Assembly: GCA_900771955.1 (NCBI GenBank) | Contig: CAAGPW010000250.1 | Span: forward strand, 1 to 36,044 | Length of the DNA: 36,044 nt | Origin: Lachnospiraceae bacterium | GTDB taxonomy: Bacteria > Bacillota > Clostridia > Lachnospirales > Lachnospiraceae | Direction of reading: 5' to 3' | Shown here: piece by piece, positions 7,612-15,497 of the stretch | How positions within the stretch are numbered: the stretch's first letter is position 1 | Layout: the number at the start of each line of letters is the position of its first letter | Program-made: the position numbers and the translations under genes | The notes under the pieces: model-generated | What the model was told of the DNA's origin: nothing | Databases searched by the model: none | Seen by the model: the letters and a program-made list of their open reading frames with translations, nothing else

Positions 7612-8604
7612 TTATTTTTTCTTCCCCCCTGCTATAAATCCAATCGCAAGCAAGATCCCGCCAAGCACCATGCAACAGATCAGTGTGATCAGATAAACAT
7701 TTGCATTCACTGCAAGATCCGTACTCCAGTTTGAAAAATCTGCGTACCGGATCGTAATCCCAATACCTTCACCCAGAAACCAGTTACAGATATCCTGTCC
7801 GAATGCGCCCCAGATGCCGCAGACTGCCACAATGCAGCCGGCTTTTTTGAAGCGGTTGATTTCTGCGTATCTTGCAATCACAAAGATGATCCAGACTGCC
7901 AGCAGATATACGACTGCAACCGTAATCCCGGTGCGGAGCGCCCGCATTGAATTGTCCCGGACACACACCACACAGATCGTAAGTAACAAAAAGGCTGTAT
8001 CCCAGGACATCGCAAACAGTCCCTTTTTATCCGAAAGCACCGGCGGAAGCTTAACCGCGTGTAAAAGCACCGGAAACAACGGAACCGACAAGCCCAAAAT
8101 CGTCGGGATTGCAACGATAAGAAATCCACCGCCGCCATTCATCCGATCCACAAAAAACAGGATCAAAAGCAATGCTCCCACACCACAGAGGATCGTGCGC
8201 GCAAGCCGGTTCTTTAAAGACACAAGCGGCACGACCGTCAGCGCTCCGACAAGAAGCATACTCGCCAGCGTAACGGAAAATACACCAAGTCCGCCTCCGT
8301 CTGCCATGCTGACGATCAGCGTGATAAACACCGGCAGCAGCAAAATGCCCGCGATGATAACACCCGCCTTAAAAGCGGTCGTCCGTTCCTTTTTTGCGTG
8401 CCGCGCCAGAACGCCTTCCGACTCTGCTGTGATCACATCTTCCACCGTATGATCTTTTAATTTTTCCGATACTTCTCTGCACATTTCACACTCCGCCAGA
8501 TGCTCCTCCACCACTTTTTTACTGGATGCGCTGCAGGCATCATCGAGATACAGCGGCAGCAGATCCTGTACCAGTTCACATTCCCGGATATCTTCTTTAT
8601 TCAT
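7612..8604 (-). CDS. Zinc-finger anti-sigma factor with multiple membrane segments
   Basis: A 330-residue membrane protein. The cytoplasmic N-terminus carries an anti-sigma zinc-finger motif (zf-HC2): CELVQDLLPLYLDD leads to His35-x3-Cys39-x2-Cys42 (HLAECEMC). The remainder is hydrophobic with about eight transmembrane segments from about residue 77 onwards, a multi-span form common in Clostridia. It overlaps the ECF sigma gene by eight bases, which supports stoichiometric coupled translation. The role is presumed to be sequestering the ECF sigma at the membrane until an envelope signal releases it; the signal is unknown. Confidence 0.85.
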   Translation of the reverse strand: MNKEDIRECELVQDLLPLYLDDACSASSKKVVEEHLAECEMCREVSEKLKDHTVEDVITAESEGVLARHAKKERTTAFKAGVIIAGILLLPVFITLIVSMADGGGLGVFSVTLASMLLVGALTVVPLVSLKNRLARTILCGVGALLLILFFVDRMNGGGGFLIVAIPTILGLSVPLFPVLLHAVKLPPVLSDKKGLFAMSWDTAFLLLTICVVCVRDNSMRALRTGITVAVVYLLAVWIIFVIARYAEINRFKKAGCIVAVCGIWGAFGQDICNWFLGEGIGITIRYADFSNWSTDLAVNANVYLITLICCMVLGGILLAIGFIAGGKKK

Positions 8605-9073
8605 TTTCCTCCATCCTTTCCTGTATTTTTAACCTCGCCCTGTGATAAGTCACCCTTGCCCAGTTCTCTGATTTTCCAAAAATCATTCCGATCTGTGCAA
8701 ACGACAGCTCCCCGAATATCCTTAACTGGAAAACCTCCTTATAGGGTTCCGGCATTTCATGAAGAACAAGGTGAATATGAAGCGCCATGTTCCGGTCTTC
8801 CGTTTCTTTTGCAATATCCTTTTCCGAAGGCACTGCTTCACTTAATTCTCCGGTCTTTTTTCCCCTGCGGTACTCATCGATCATAAGGCGCTTTGCAATG
8901 CTGCACAGCCAGGTAAATTCACTGGATTTTCCCTCGAATTTCTTCTTCGCGGTCATCGCTTTATAAAAGGTATTCTGTGTGATCTCCTCGGCAGCTGCCT
9001 GATCTTTGATCATCGTAAGCACATAGGAATAAACCTGCATGTAATAGGTATGATATAAATTTTCGAAGTCCAG
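8597..9073 (-). CDS. ECF-type RNA polymerase sigma factor with probable CTG start codon
   Basis: A 158-residue group 4 sigma factor. Region 2 begins DFENLYHTYYMQVYSYVLTM and continues through AAEEITQNTFYKAM and FTWLCSIAKRLMIDEYRR. Region 4 is MPEPYKEVFQLRIFGELSFA with the helix-turn-helix SFAQIGMIFGKSENWARVTY. The first ATG (9040) falls inside region 2 and would delete the conserved FENLYHTYY segment. The in-frame CTG at 9073 lies nine bases after GGAGG in an AAAGGAGGTG site, and an in-frame TGA lies two codons further upstream, so no conventional start is possible. It is followed, with overlap, by its anti-sigma gene. A matching ECF promoter upstream suggests autoregulation. Confidence 0.88.
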   Translation of the reverse strand: MDFENLYHTYYMQVYSYVLTMIKDQAAAEEITQNTFYKAMTAKKKFEGKSSEFTWLCSIAKRLMIDEYRRGKKTGELSEAVPSEKDIAKETEDRNMALHIHLVLHEMPEPYKEVFQLRIFGELSFAQIGMIFGKSENWARVTYHRARLKIQERMEENE

Positions 9074-9102
9074 AACTGTTCACCTCCTTTTCTCTCACTG
9101 AT

Positions 9103-9130
9103 TAGACGGAGAAAATGTAATTACATTACA
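9103..9130 (-). promoter_or_regulatory. ECF-sigma-type promoter of the sigma / anti-sigma / hydrolase operon
   Basis: TGTAAT (9125-9130), a 16-base spacer and CGTCTA (9103-9108) resemble Bacillus extracytoplasmic-function promoters (AAC-like -35, CGTC -10). The sequence does not resemble a SigA promoter. A perfect palindrome, ATGTAATTACAT (9115-9126), overlaps the -35 and spacer. Confidence 0.65.
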
Positions 9131-9148
9131 AACTTTTTTCATTTTTTG

Positions 9149-9856
9149 CTATTTTTTTAGCGGACGCTTCATTTTCCGGATGCGCGCCTTGTCCTCTTTT
9201 GATACACGGAAGGACTCTGTGATCTTCTGAAGCGACTTGTTATAGGTAAAGTCATCCAACGCATTGTCAAGCAGAAGCGCCATAGTCTCTTTTTCAAATT
9301 TCACATAACAGACGGAAATTGCCCACGCAACTGCCATTTTGACATAATATCCGTCATGAGATACTTCATCCAGAAGTTCAAGAACCTCATGTATATAATC
9401 TTCTGTTATGAAATGATCCAGTATCATAACTATGCCAAACCGGGCCACAAACTCCCGCCGGTCCTTTGCAAGACAGACCGCATAACGGAAAAATGCTTCC
9501 GCATCTTCCTCATTCTGTGGTTTCATACCGCTGCAGGTACTGTCGCACACGGACCAGTTATCGATTTTCCCGACAAACCGGTCTAAATAAGGCTTCTTTT
9601 CTGCAAAAGAAGCCTTCACATAACCAAGCGTCATACCCTGAAGCAGTATCTCTTCCATGGAATCGTCCGCCGCACCTTTTAAATACTCCTGCCATTCCCC
9701 GCGTGCCAGCTTTTTTGCCAGCTTGCGCAAAGCCGGAAGGCGGACTCCAAGCACGCTGTCGGTTCCCGGCAGCAGGCTCATGGAAAACCTGCGGTAGTCT
9801 TCCTCTGCCTGCGAAACCAGCCAGGTATGTACCCGCTCATTGATCTCCTGTGTCAC
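9149..9856 (-). CDS. DNA alkylation repair protein, AlkD-like HEAT-repeat glycosylase
   Basis: A 235-residue all-helical cytosolic protein of the AlkD family, which excises alkylated bases such as 3- and 7-methylpurines. The family signature DNWSVCDSTCSG (about 98-109) is present and includes the conserved Trp and Asp that face the lesion. GVRLPALRKLAKKLA near residues 37-51 and YNKSLQKITESFRVS near the C-terminus also match the family. Its ATG overlaps the CtpA stop codon (ATGA), so it is translated as the tail of the ftsEX/M23/ctpA run. Activity is inferred from family only. Confidence 0.87.
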   Translation of the reverse strand: MTQEINERVHTWLVSQAEEDYRRFSMSLLPGTDSVLGVRLPALRKLAKKLARGEWQEYLKGAADDSMEEILLQGMTLGYVKASFAEKKPYLDRFVGKIDNWSVCDSTCSGMKPQNEEDAEAFFRYAVCLAKDRREFVARFGIVMILDHFITEDYIHEVLELLDEVSHDGYYVKMAVAWAISVCYVKFEKETMALLLDNALDDFTYNKSLQKITESFRVSKEDKARIRKMKRPLKK

Positions 9857-11127
9857 TGATTCATCTCACCTTCCAATACTTCAATCGCCTTTGCCACCTG
9901 ATTATCTTTATAGATATCAAAATCTGCATTGACATCTCCGGTGTACTCATAATCCAGTGTGATATCCGGATCTATTCCGGTGCCCTGGATATTTTCCCCC
10001 TTCGGTGTGTAATATTTTGCGATCGTAAGTTTCACCGCATCGCCTTCCGGAAGCAAAATGACATTTTGTACCACGCCTTTTCCGTAAGTCGTTGTGCCGA
10101 TCAGCGTTCCGTAATCATAGTCACGGATCGCACCCGCAAAAATCTCCGAAGCACTTGCACTGTTTCCATTAACCAGTACCGCCATCGGATAATCTAAAGA
10201 GGTATCGCCGGATGACTTAAATTCCTGACGGTTTCCATATTTATCCTCTGTGTATACAAGAAGTCCTTCCGGCAGAATATCGTCAAGCATCTGAACCACA
10301 GTCGTGATCATTCCGCCACCGTTGTCCCGAAGATCCACGATCATCGCTTTCATGCCCTGACTTTCAAGATCAGCAATCGTCTTTTCAAACTGATTTGCGG
10401 TATCTTCCCCGAATTCCGAAACATAAATATAACCGATTCCACCATCCAGCATCTGACCTGCCACCGTCTCATAATTGACTTTTGCGCGTTCAATGTCATA
10501 TTCCAGATAATCCGATTCTCCCGCACGGTAATTTTCCAGATGGACCGTAGTTCCCTCTTCCCCACGGATATGCTGCACCAGATCGGACAGCTCCATGCTC
10601 GTGGCATCAATGTCATCCACTTTTACGATCACATCCCCGGCTTCAAGCCCTGCTTTTTCTGCCGGTGTATCTTCGTAAACTTTTGTGATCGTCACCTGCA
10701 TGCTGTCCTTATCCTGAGAAAGTCTTGCCCCGATCCCGTAAAAATTTCCCCGGGTCTGTTCCAACAGTTCCTTATATTCATCTGCGGTATAATAAGCAGA
10801 GTATGGGTCATTCAACCCCTCAAGCAGCCCGGAATACAATCCCTCCTGCAGATCGGAGACATCCACATCCTCATAATAATTCAGATTGATCTTTCCAATC
10901 AGCTCATTTAATTTGGACAAGGTTGCATCATCCAGTACCGTCTGTGTATTCTCTGACGCTGCCGCAGTTTCCTTTACGCTGATATTTCCATGTATGGCAA
11001 GAACCGTTCCTGCCACCAGAACCACTGCTGCCGTGCTTAATATCCCCGTAAAAACTCCGGCCTTAAATCCATGTTTTTTCGGTTTTTCCTGTTCCTTTAC
11101 TGTTTCCTGTTCCCTGTTTTCTTCCAT
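9853..11127 (-). CDS. S41-family C-terminal processing peptidase (CtpA/CtpB type)
   Basis: A 424-residue membrane-anchored serine protease. A charged cytoplasmic tail is followed by one membrane segment (about 22-45). A PDZ domain is at about 130-205 (TPAEKAGLEAGDVIVKVDDI). The S41 catalytic core has GGIGYIYVSEF, VDLRDNGGG and the catalytic NSASASE motif (322-328), with Lys350 in TTYGKGVVQ. The start at 11127 gives a sensible tail; the frame from 11187 adds residues with no ribosome site. It lies between the M23 peptidase and AlkD genes. In Firmicutes such proteases process secreted or wall-associated proteins; the neighbouring M23 hydrolase is a plausible but unproven target. Confidence 0.92.
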   Translation of the reverse strand: MEENREQETVKEQEKPKKHGFKAGVFTGILSTAAVVLVAGTVLAIHGNISVKETAAASENTQTVLDDATLSKLNELIGKINLNYYEDVDVSDLQEGLYSGLLEGLNDPYSAYYTADEYKELLEQTRGNFYGIGARLSQDKDSMQVTITKVYEDTPAEKAGLEAGDVIVKVDDIDATSMELSDLVQHIRGEEGTTVHLENYRAGESDYLEYDIERAKVNYETVAGQMLDGGIGYIYVSEFGEDTANQFEKTIADLESQGMKAMIVDLRDNGGGMITTVVQMLDDILPEGLLVYTEDKYGNRQEFKSSGDTSLDYPMAVLVNGNSASASEIFAGAIRDYDYGTLIGTTTYGKGVVQNVILLPEGDAVKLTIAKYYTPKGENIQGTGIDPDITLDYEYTGDVNADFDIYKDNQVAKAIEVLEGEMNQ

Positions 11128-11194
11128 ATTTTCTTTCCTTCCATACCTGAATAGTTTTCCTTTTCTCCCCCGAAAAAACGAAATCATTTCCTGT

Positions 11195-12571
11195 CTATAA
11201 ATAATCCCACGGACTTACATATGCTCCGTTTAAGCTGACACCGAAATGCAGATGATTTCCGGTTGAAATACCGGTGCTTCCCACCTTTGCAATGCTCTGT
11301 CCTGCACTCACGATGTCTCCCACAGAAACATTCAGGGCAGATGCATGCATATAGACCGTACACAGTCCATTTCCATGGCTGATGATCACATGGTTCCCGG
11401 CTGCTGCCGAATAACCGGAATAAATGACCTCCCCATCTGCCGCGGCCACAATATCCGCTCCGTAGGAAGCTCCGATGTCGATTCCCTTATGGGAAGAAGA
11501 TGCTCCTGCCGTCGGTGAAATCCGATTTCCGTACTCACTGGTCACGCGCCTGCTGCTCGGACAAGGCCAGGTGAATACACCTCCGGTATAAGTGGGAGGC
11601 TCGACATAGTCTGAAGCGGTACTGTCCGAGCCTGTCTGGTCCGAACCTGTATTGTCCGAACCTGTATTGTCCGAACTGTTCTCTCCCGTAGCAGTCTCCG
11701 TTCCGCTTTCTGCTGCATCCTCTTCCTGCTTTCCAGCTGCTTCCTCCGCCTGTTTTCTGGCGGCCTCCGCAGCCGCCTTTCTTTCCGCCTCACGCTGTGC
11801 CTGGATTGCCAGCTGTGTCTTGATCTCTGAGATAACTTCTTCCTGCGCCGCAATTTCATTTTCATAGGTCAGAGCCGTGTCTTCTGCCGTGTCAAGCTGT
11901 GAACCAATGCTCGCAAGCTCCGTCTCTTTCTGACCGCGCAGTGCCGCAACCGCATTCTTCTGATCCTGAAGCTCACCCTGCATCGTCTCAAGATCCGCGT
12001 AATCCTGCTCCAACTGCGCTTTCGTATCTGCAACAAGCTGTGTGGTATTCTGGTACTGCTCCAGCATATTTCTGTCATACTCGGACAACTCATATACATA
12101 ATCAACGGAATTTAAGAAATCCGACACACTGCCGGATGTGCACAAAAGTTCCATGTAGGACATGCTCTGTGCATTCTCATACATATACTGGATACGCAGC
12201 TTCATGCTTTCATACTGTGCTGCGGCATTCTCCTGGGACTGGGCAAGCAGTGTCTCCGTATTGGATATCTCCGCACTCTTATCATCCAGCTTCTGCTCCA
12301 GACTTGTCATCTGGCCTGAAATATCCGACATTTTCTGATCCAGTTCCGCGATCTTTGTCTCCGCATCCTCCTGGGAATTCTGCAGCTCCGAGATCAGTCC
12401 CTGTGCCTCGTGCAGTGCGGATTCCAACTGCTGCTTCTCCTGTTCCGCACTGGAAAGCGAACTGCTGTTTTCCTGCTCTGCCGCATACACGCCGCCTGTC
12501 GATGTCACTGTAAGTATACTGATCAATCCGGCAAAAATAACCTGTTTTCTTTTTTTCGACCAATCTTTCAT
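11195..12571 (-). CDS. M23 peptidase with N-terminal coiled coils (EnvC/PcsB-like murein hydrolase)
   Basis: A 458-residue secreted cell-wall protein. A signal peptide covers residues 1 to about 31 (cleavage near VYAAEQ). Two long coiled coils follow (about 35-115 and 165-270) with an intervening segment containing a single Cys, as in FtsX-partner proteins. A Ser/Thr/Asp-rich linker built on GSDNT-type five-residue repeats leads to a C-terminal LytM domain. The zinc site is intact: His361 and Asp365 (HKGIDIG), His409 and His442 (HLHFGV). Directly upstream are ftsE and ftsX, so it is the probable FtsEX-activated peptidoglycan endopeptidase for daughter-cell separation. The ribosome site GAGG lies five bases before the ATG. 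Confidence 0.92.
   Translation of the reverse strand: MKDWSKKRKQVIFAGLISILTVTSTGGVYAAEQENSSSLSSAEQEKQQLESALHEAQGLISELQNSQEDAETKIAELDQKMSDISGQMTSLEQKLDDKSAEISNTETLLAQSQENAAAQYESMKLRIQYMYENAQSMSYMELLCTSGSVSDFLNSVDYVYELSEYDRNMLEQYQNTTQLVADTKAQLEQDYADLETMQGELQDQKNAVAALRGQKETELASIGSQLDTAEDTALTYENEIAAQEEVISEIKTQLAIQAQREAERKAAAEAARKQAEEAAGKQEEDAAESGTETATGENSSDNTGSDNTGSDQTGSDSTASDYVEPPTYTGGVFTWPCPSSRRVTSEYGNRISPTAGASSSHKGIDIGASYGADIVAAADGEVIYSGYSAAAGNHVIISHGNGLCTVYMHASALNVSVGDIVSAGQSIAKVGSTGISTGNHLHFGVSLNGAYVSPWDYL
11623..11678. repeat. Short tandem 15-base repeats encoding the GSDNT linker
   Basis: About four 15-base units related to GTCCGAACCTGTATT encode the GSDNT/GSDQT/GSDST linker of the M23 protein. 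Two adjacent units are identical, suggesting recent slippage. The linker joins the coiled coil to the catalytic domain. Confidence 0.7.
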
Positions 12572-12590
12572 AAAGACCTCATAGCTGAAT

Positions 12591-12627
12591 ATGGGCGTCC
12601 AATGCTGTTACGCATACGGGCACCCAT
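12591..12627. other. Nested hairpin in the ftsX-M23 intercistronic leader
   Basis: ATGGGCGTCC and GGGCACCCAT are inverted arms pairing at nine of ten positions (one wobble), enclosing an inner ATGC/GCAT stem. On the plus strand it is followed by a run of six T. On the minus strand, the direction of the genes, it is preceded by A and has no U tract, so it is not an obvious terminator for the operon. It may shape the 5' leader or RNA processing of the M23 gene. Confidence 0.5.
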
Positions 12628-12655
12628 TTTTTTGCTTCTACTCTCTGTATTTTTC

Positions 12656-13564
12656 CTAGACTCTCAAATGTTTGTGGATCGTAATACGGCTTCCCAAAAA
12701 TCCGATTCCGACACCGAGGATCAGTGCAACCGGGATCAGTGTACGGAAGACCTCATTGACCGGAAGAAAATTCATCATATTACTTAAAAACGAGAATTTT
12801 CCTGCAATATACACAACTACCTTGCTATATAATACATAAAGTACCGCAAGCGGAAGTGCGGAACCGATCAGTCCGATCAGCACTCCCTCCACCACGAACG
12901 GCGCCCGGACGAAAAAGTCCGTCGCCCCGATCAGTTTCATGATCGCGATCTCCTCCTTGCGGACCGAGATACCGATCGTAACTGTATTACTGATCAGGAA
13001 TGTGGAAACTGCAAGCAGGATCAGTATAATTCCAATGGATATGTAGCTGACCAGCGAATTAAAATCAGAAAGTGTATTTGCTGCCACCTCTGACTGATTG
13101 ACCTTTCGGATGCCGTCCAGTGACTGCAGATAGGTTACAAGTGCATCCTGCATGGAAACATCATTTAAATAGATCTCATAATGTGCGGAGTTTGCAAGCG
13201 GATTGTCCTCTGCAAAACCATCTGCCAGATCCTCCGCCCCTTTAAAATATACCTTTTTAAATTCATTCCACGCATCCTCGGCTGATACATAAGTATAACT
13301 CGCCACCTCCGCGCGTTTGGATATCTTGTCTCCGATTGCCTGGATCTGATCCTCGGTGATCCCTTCATCAAAAAACGCTGTAACTGCAACGCCTTCCTCA
13401 GCACTTTTTACCATTGCCTGAAAATTGGTCGCCAGCGAATAGAATATTCCGAACATGAAAATACACGCCGCCATCGTAGCTATGGATGCAAGGGAAAAAA
13501 GCCGGTTGCTCCAGATGTTCTTAAAGCCCTGTTTTACTGTATACATAAATGAACTAATTCTCAT
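12656..13564 (-). CDS. ftsX: Cell division ABC transporter permease FtsX
   Basis: A 302-residue four-span membrane protein, the permease-like half of FtsEX. The first membrane segment is about residues 21-43, followed by an extracellular domain (about 50-170) that in this family contacts the murein hydrolase. Three C-terminal segments follow. The conserved KLIGATDFFVRAPFVVEG region is present. The start at 13564 (MRISSFMYTVKQG) is the normal FtsX beginning and overlaps the ftsE end by 11 bases; the longer frame to 13612 lies inside ftsE. It transmits ATPase cycling to an extracellular hydrolase, here most likely the M23 protein encoded next. Confidence 0.95.
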   Translation of the reverse strand: MRISSFMYTVKQGFKNIWSNRLFSLASIATMAACIFMFGIFYSLATNFQAMVKSAEEGVAVTAFFDEGITEDQIQAIGDKISKRAEVASYTYVSAEDAWNEFKKVYFKGAEDLADGFAEDNPLANSAHYEIYLNDVSMQDALVTYLQSLDGIRKVNQSEVAANTLSDFNSLVSYISIGIILILLAVSTFLISNTVTIGISVRKEEIAIMKLIGATDFFVRAPFVVEGVLIGLIGSALPLAVLYVLYSKVVVYIAGKFSFLSNMMNFLPVNEVFRTLIPVALILGVGIGFLGSRITIHKHLRV

Positions 13565-14240
13565 GATATCCATCTCCCGGTAATTCGTCATCCACGAGAA
13601 CACCCTGTTCAATTTTGATCACACGTTTTTTCATCTTCTCTACGATCTGCATGTTATGTGTAACCACCAAAACTGTGGTGCCCCGTTTATTAATTTCCTC
13701 CAAAAGGCGCATGATCTCCCATGCATTGTTGTTGTCCAGATTTCCCGTCGGTTCGTCCGCCAGAAGGATCTTCGGTTCATTCACCAGCGCACGGGCGATC
13801 GCAACGCGCTGCTGCTCTCCACCGGAAAGCTGCCTGGGCAGCGATCTGTATTTTGCAGCAAGCCCGACCATGGATAACATCATCGGCACACTGCTTTTGA
13901 TCTTACGGTTGGATGCTCCGACCACACGCTGTGCGAACGCAACATTCTCATAGACGTTCCGGTCTTTGAGCAGACGGAAATCCTGAAAGACCACTCCGAC
14001 ATTTCTGCGATAACGCGGTATCTGTTTTCTGCGTATTTTATGTAGATTTTTACCGTTGATCGTAATCGTCCCCTCCGTCGGCTCAAGTTCCTTTAACAGG
14101 AGCTTGATCAGCGTCGATTTTCCGGAGCCGCTGTCTCCAACGATAAACACAAACTCTCCTTCTTCTATATTGAGATTGATATCATTCAGTGCAGGTATTC
14201 CTGCTGCATATGATTTGCTGACATGTTCAAGCTTAATCAT
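13554..14240 (-). CDS. ftsE: Cell division ATP-binding protein FtsE
   Basis: A 228-residue ABC ATPase, the standard FtsE length. The Walker A motif is GDSGSGKST (35-43), the Q-loop is at Gln86 in VVFQDFRLL, the signature is LSGGEQQR (138-145) and Walker B is ILLADEPTGNLD (159-170). H-loop VVTHN follows. It starts with MIKLEHVSKSY, as FtsE proteins commonly do, behind a TAGGAGG ribosome site. The start is 15 bases after the CdaR stop codon, so it is probably cotranscribed with that regulator. It powers FtsX at the septum. Confidence 0.96.
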   Translation of the reverse strand: MIKLEHVSKSYAAGIPALNDINLNIEEGEFVFIVGDSGSGKSTLIKLLLKELEPTEGTITINGKNLHKIRRKQIPRYRRNVGVVFQDFRLLKDRNVYENVAFAQRVVGASNRKIKSSVPMMLSMVGLAAKYRSLPRQLSGGEQQRVAIARALVNEPKILLADEPTGNLDNNNAWEIMRLLEEINKRGTTVLVVTHNMQIVEKMKKRVIKIEQGVLVDDELPGDGYHEN

Positions 14241-14255
14241 AAGTTCCTCCTAGTC

Positions 14256-15347
14256 CTAGTAATCCAGTGACTCCATATATTTCATATATTTTACGACCAT
14301 AAGTGCGATCTTGAATGTAATGGCATCCTCAAACACACGCAGATCCAGTCCGGTACTTTTCTGCAGCTTATCCAGACGGTATACCAGTGTATTCCGGTGA
14401 ATGTAAAGCTGTCTTGAAGTCTCAGACACATTTAAGTTGTTCTCAAAAAATTTATTGATCGTCGTAAGCGTTTCTTCATCGAAATCATCCGGCGATTTGT
14501 TATCGAAAATTTCCTTGATAAACATTTTACAAAGCGGAATCGGAAGCTGATAGATGAGACGCCCGATACCCAGTGTGGAATAGGCAATGATATTCTTTTC
14601 CTCAAAGAATATCTTTCCGACGTCCAGAGCCATACGCGCCTCTTTATAGGAACGTGATACCTCCTTGATCTCATTTACCACCGTACCGTATGCAACGTAG
14701 ACCTCTTTCTCTGTCTCAGTACCCTTAAACACATTTAAGATGATCTCTGCCGTCTTTTCCAGATCATCATAAGTCTCGTTTTCTGCAAGCTCTTTTACCA
14801 CGATAATGTTCTTCTCATCCACCGCAGTGACAAAATCCTTTGATTTCCCGCCAAACAGGGAACGCACCTTCTCCAATTCATTGCCGTCCTTTTCCCGGTT
14901 CGTTTCCACGATAAATACAACACGGCGCACTTCTGTCTCGATATGCAGTTTTTTGGCACGGTTGTAGATATCCACCAAAAGCAGGTTATCCAGCAGGAGG
15001 TTCTTGATAAAGTTATCCTTATCAAACCGCTCCTTGTACGCAACTAACAGATTCTGGATCTGAAAGCTCGCAATCTTTCCGATCATATAGACATCATCAC
15101 TGTCTCCGTTTACGATCAGCACATACTCAAGCTGATGTTCGTCAAACACTTTAAAGAACTGGCATCCGGAAACAACCTGGCTGTCCGCCGGAGATTCCAT
15201 AAATGCAAGCGCCGGCCCTACAAAGCCCTCGGAATCCTGAAAGGTCGTCGCCATTACCTTTCCTTCCGTATCAATGACGCACAGATCGATTCTCGTGATT
15301 CCTTTCAGCCCATCTATGGTGCTCTGAAGTATTTGATTTGAAATCAT
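14256..15347 (-). CDS. CdaR/PucR-family transcriptional regulator
   Basis: A 363-residue regulator of the CdaR (sugar diacid regulator) family. The N-terminal sensor is about residues 1-135 (ISNQILQSTIDGLKGITRID), followed by a GGDEF-like middle segment without catalytic motifs. A C-terminal PucR-type helix-turn-helix occupies about 300-355 (FFENNLNVSETSRQLYIHRN, then TLVYRLDKLQ). It is the first gene of a run with ftsE, ftsX, M23 and ctpA and has its own good promoter. Whether it controls those genes is not shown. A diacid ligand should not be assumed. Confidence 0.87.
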   Translation of the reverse strand: MISNQILQSTIDGLKGITRIDLCVIDTEGKVMATTFQDSEGFVGPALAFMESPADSQVVSGCQFFKVFDEHQLEYVLIVNGDSDDVYMIGKIASFQIQNLLVAYKERFDKDNFIKNLLLDNLLLVDIYNRAKKLHIETEVRRVVFIVETNREKDGNELEKVRSLFGGKSKDFVTAVDEKNIIVVKELAENETYDDLEKTAEIILNVFKGTETEKEVYVAYGTVVNEIKEVSRSYKEARMALDVGKIFFEEKNIIAYSTLGIGRLIYQLPIPLCKMFIKEIFDNKSPDDFDEETLTTINKFFENNLNVSETSRQLYIHRNTLVYRLDKLQKSTGLDLRVFEDAITFKIALMVVKYMKYMESLDY

Positions 15348-15364
15348 ACTCTCACTCCTTCTCT

Positions 15365-15393
15365 ATTGTATTTCTTTCCCGAAGCATATACAA
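15365..15393 (-). promoter_or_regulatory. SigA-type promoter of the CdaR-ftsEX run
   Basis: TTGTAT (15388-15393), a 17-base spacer and TACAAT (15365-15370) lie 17 bases before the cdaR-like start codon. The ribosome site AAGGAG lies between. Confidence 0.6.
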
Positions 15394-15497
15394 CTTTCAC
15401 AAAAATTTCGGTTTTCCCATGTAAAACCAAACTCTCTATTTCAACATTTTAATGCAAAACGTCAAAAAAAGAAAGAGGAAAAGGGAATTTTTTTATG

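Noticed and set aside
8597..9040. ECF sigma starting at the ATG at 9040
   Set aside because: No ribosome site precedes it and it removes conserved region 2 residues; the CTG at 9073 fits the ribosome site.
12572..12655. c-di-AMP (ydaO-type) riboswitch before the M23 gene
   Set aside because: Such riboswitches do precede wall hydrolases, but this 84-base gap is too short and lacks the conserved core; only a simple nested hairpin is seen.
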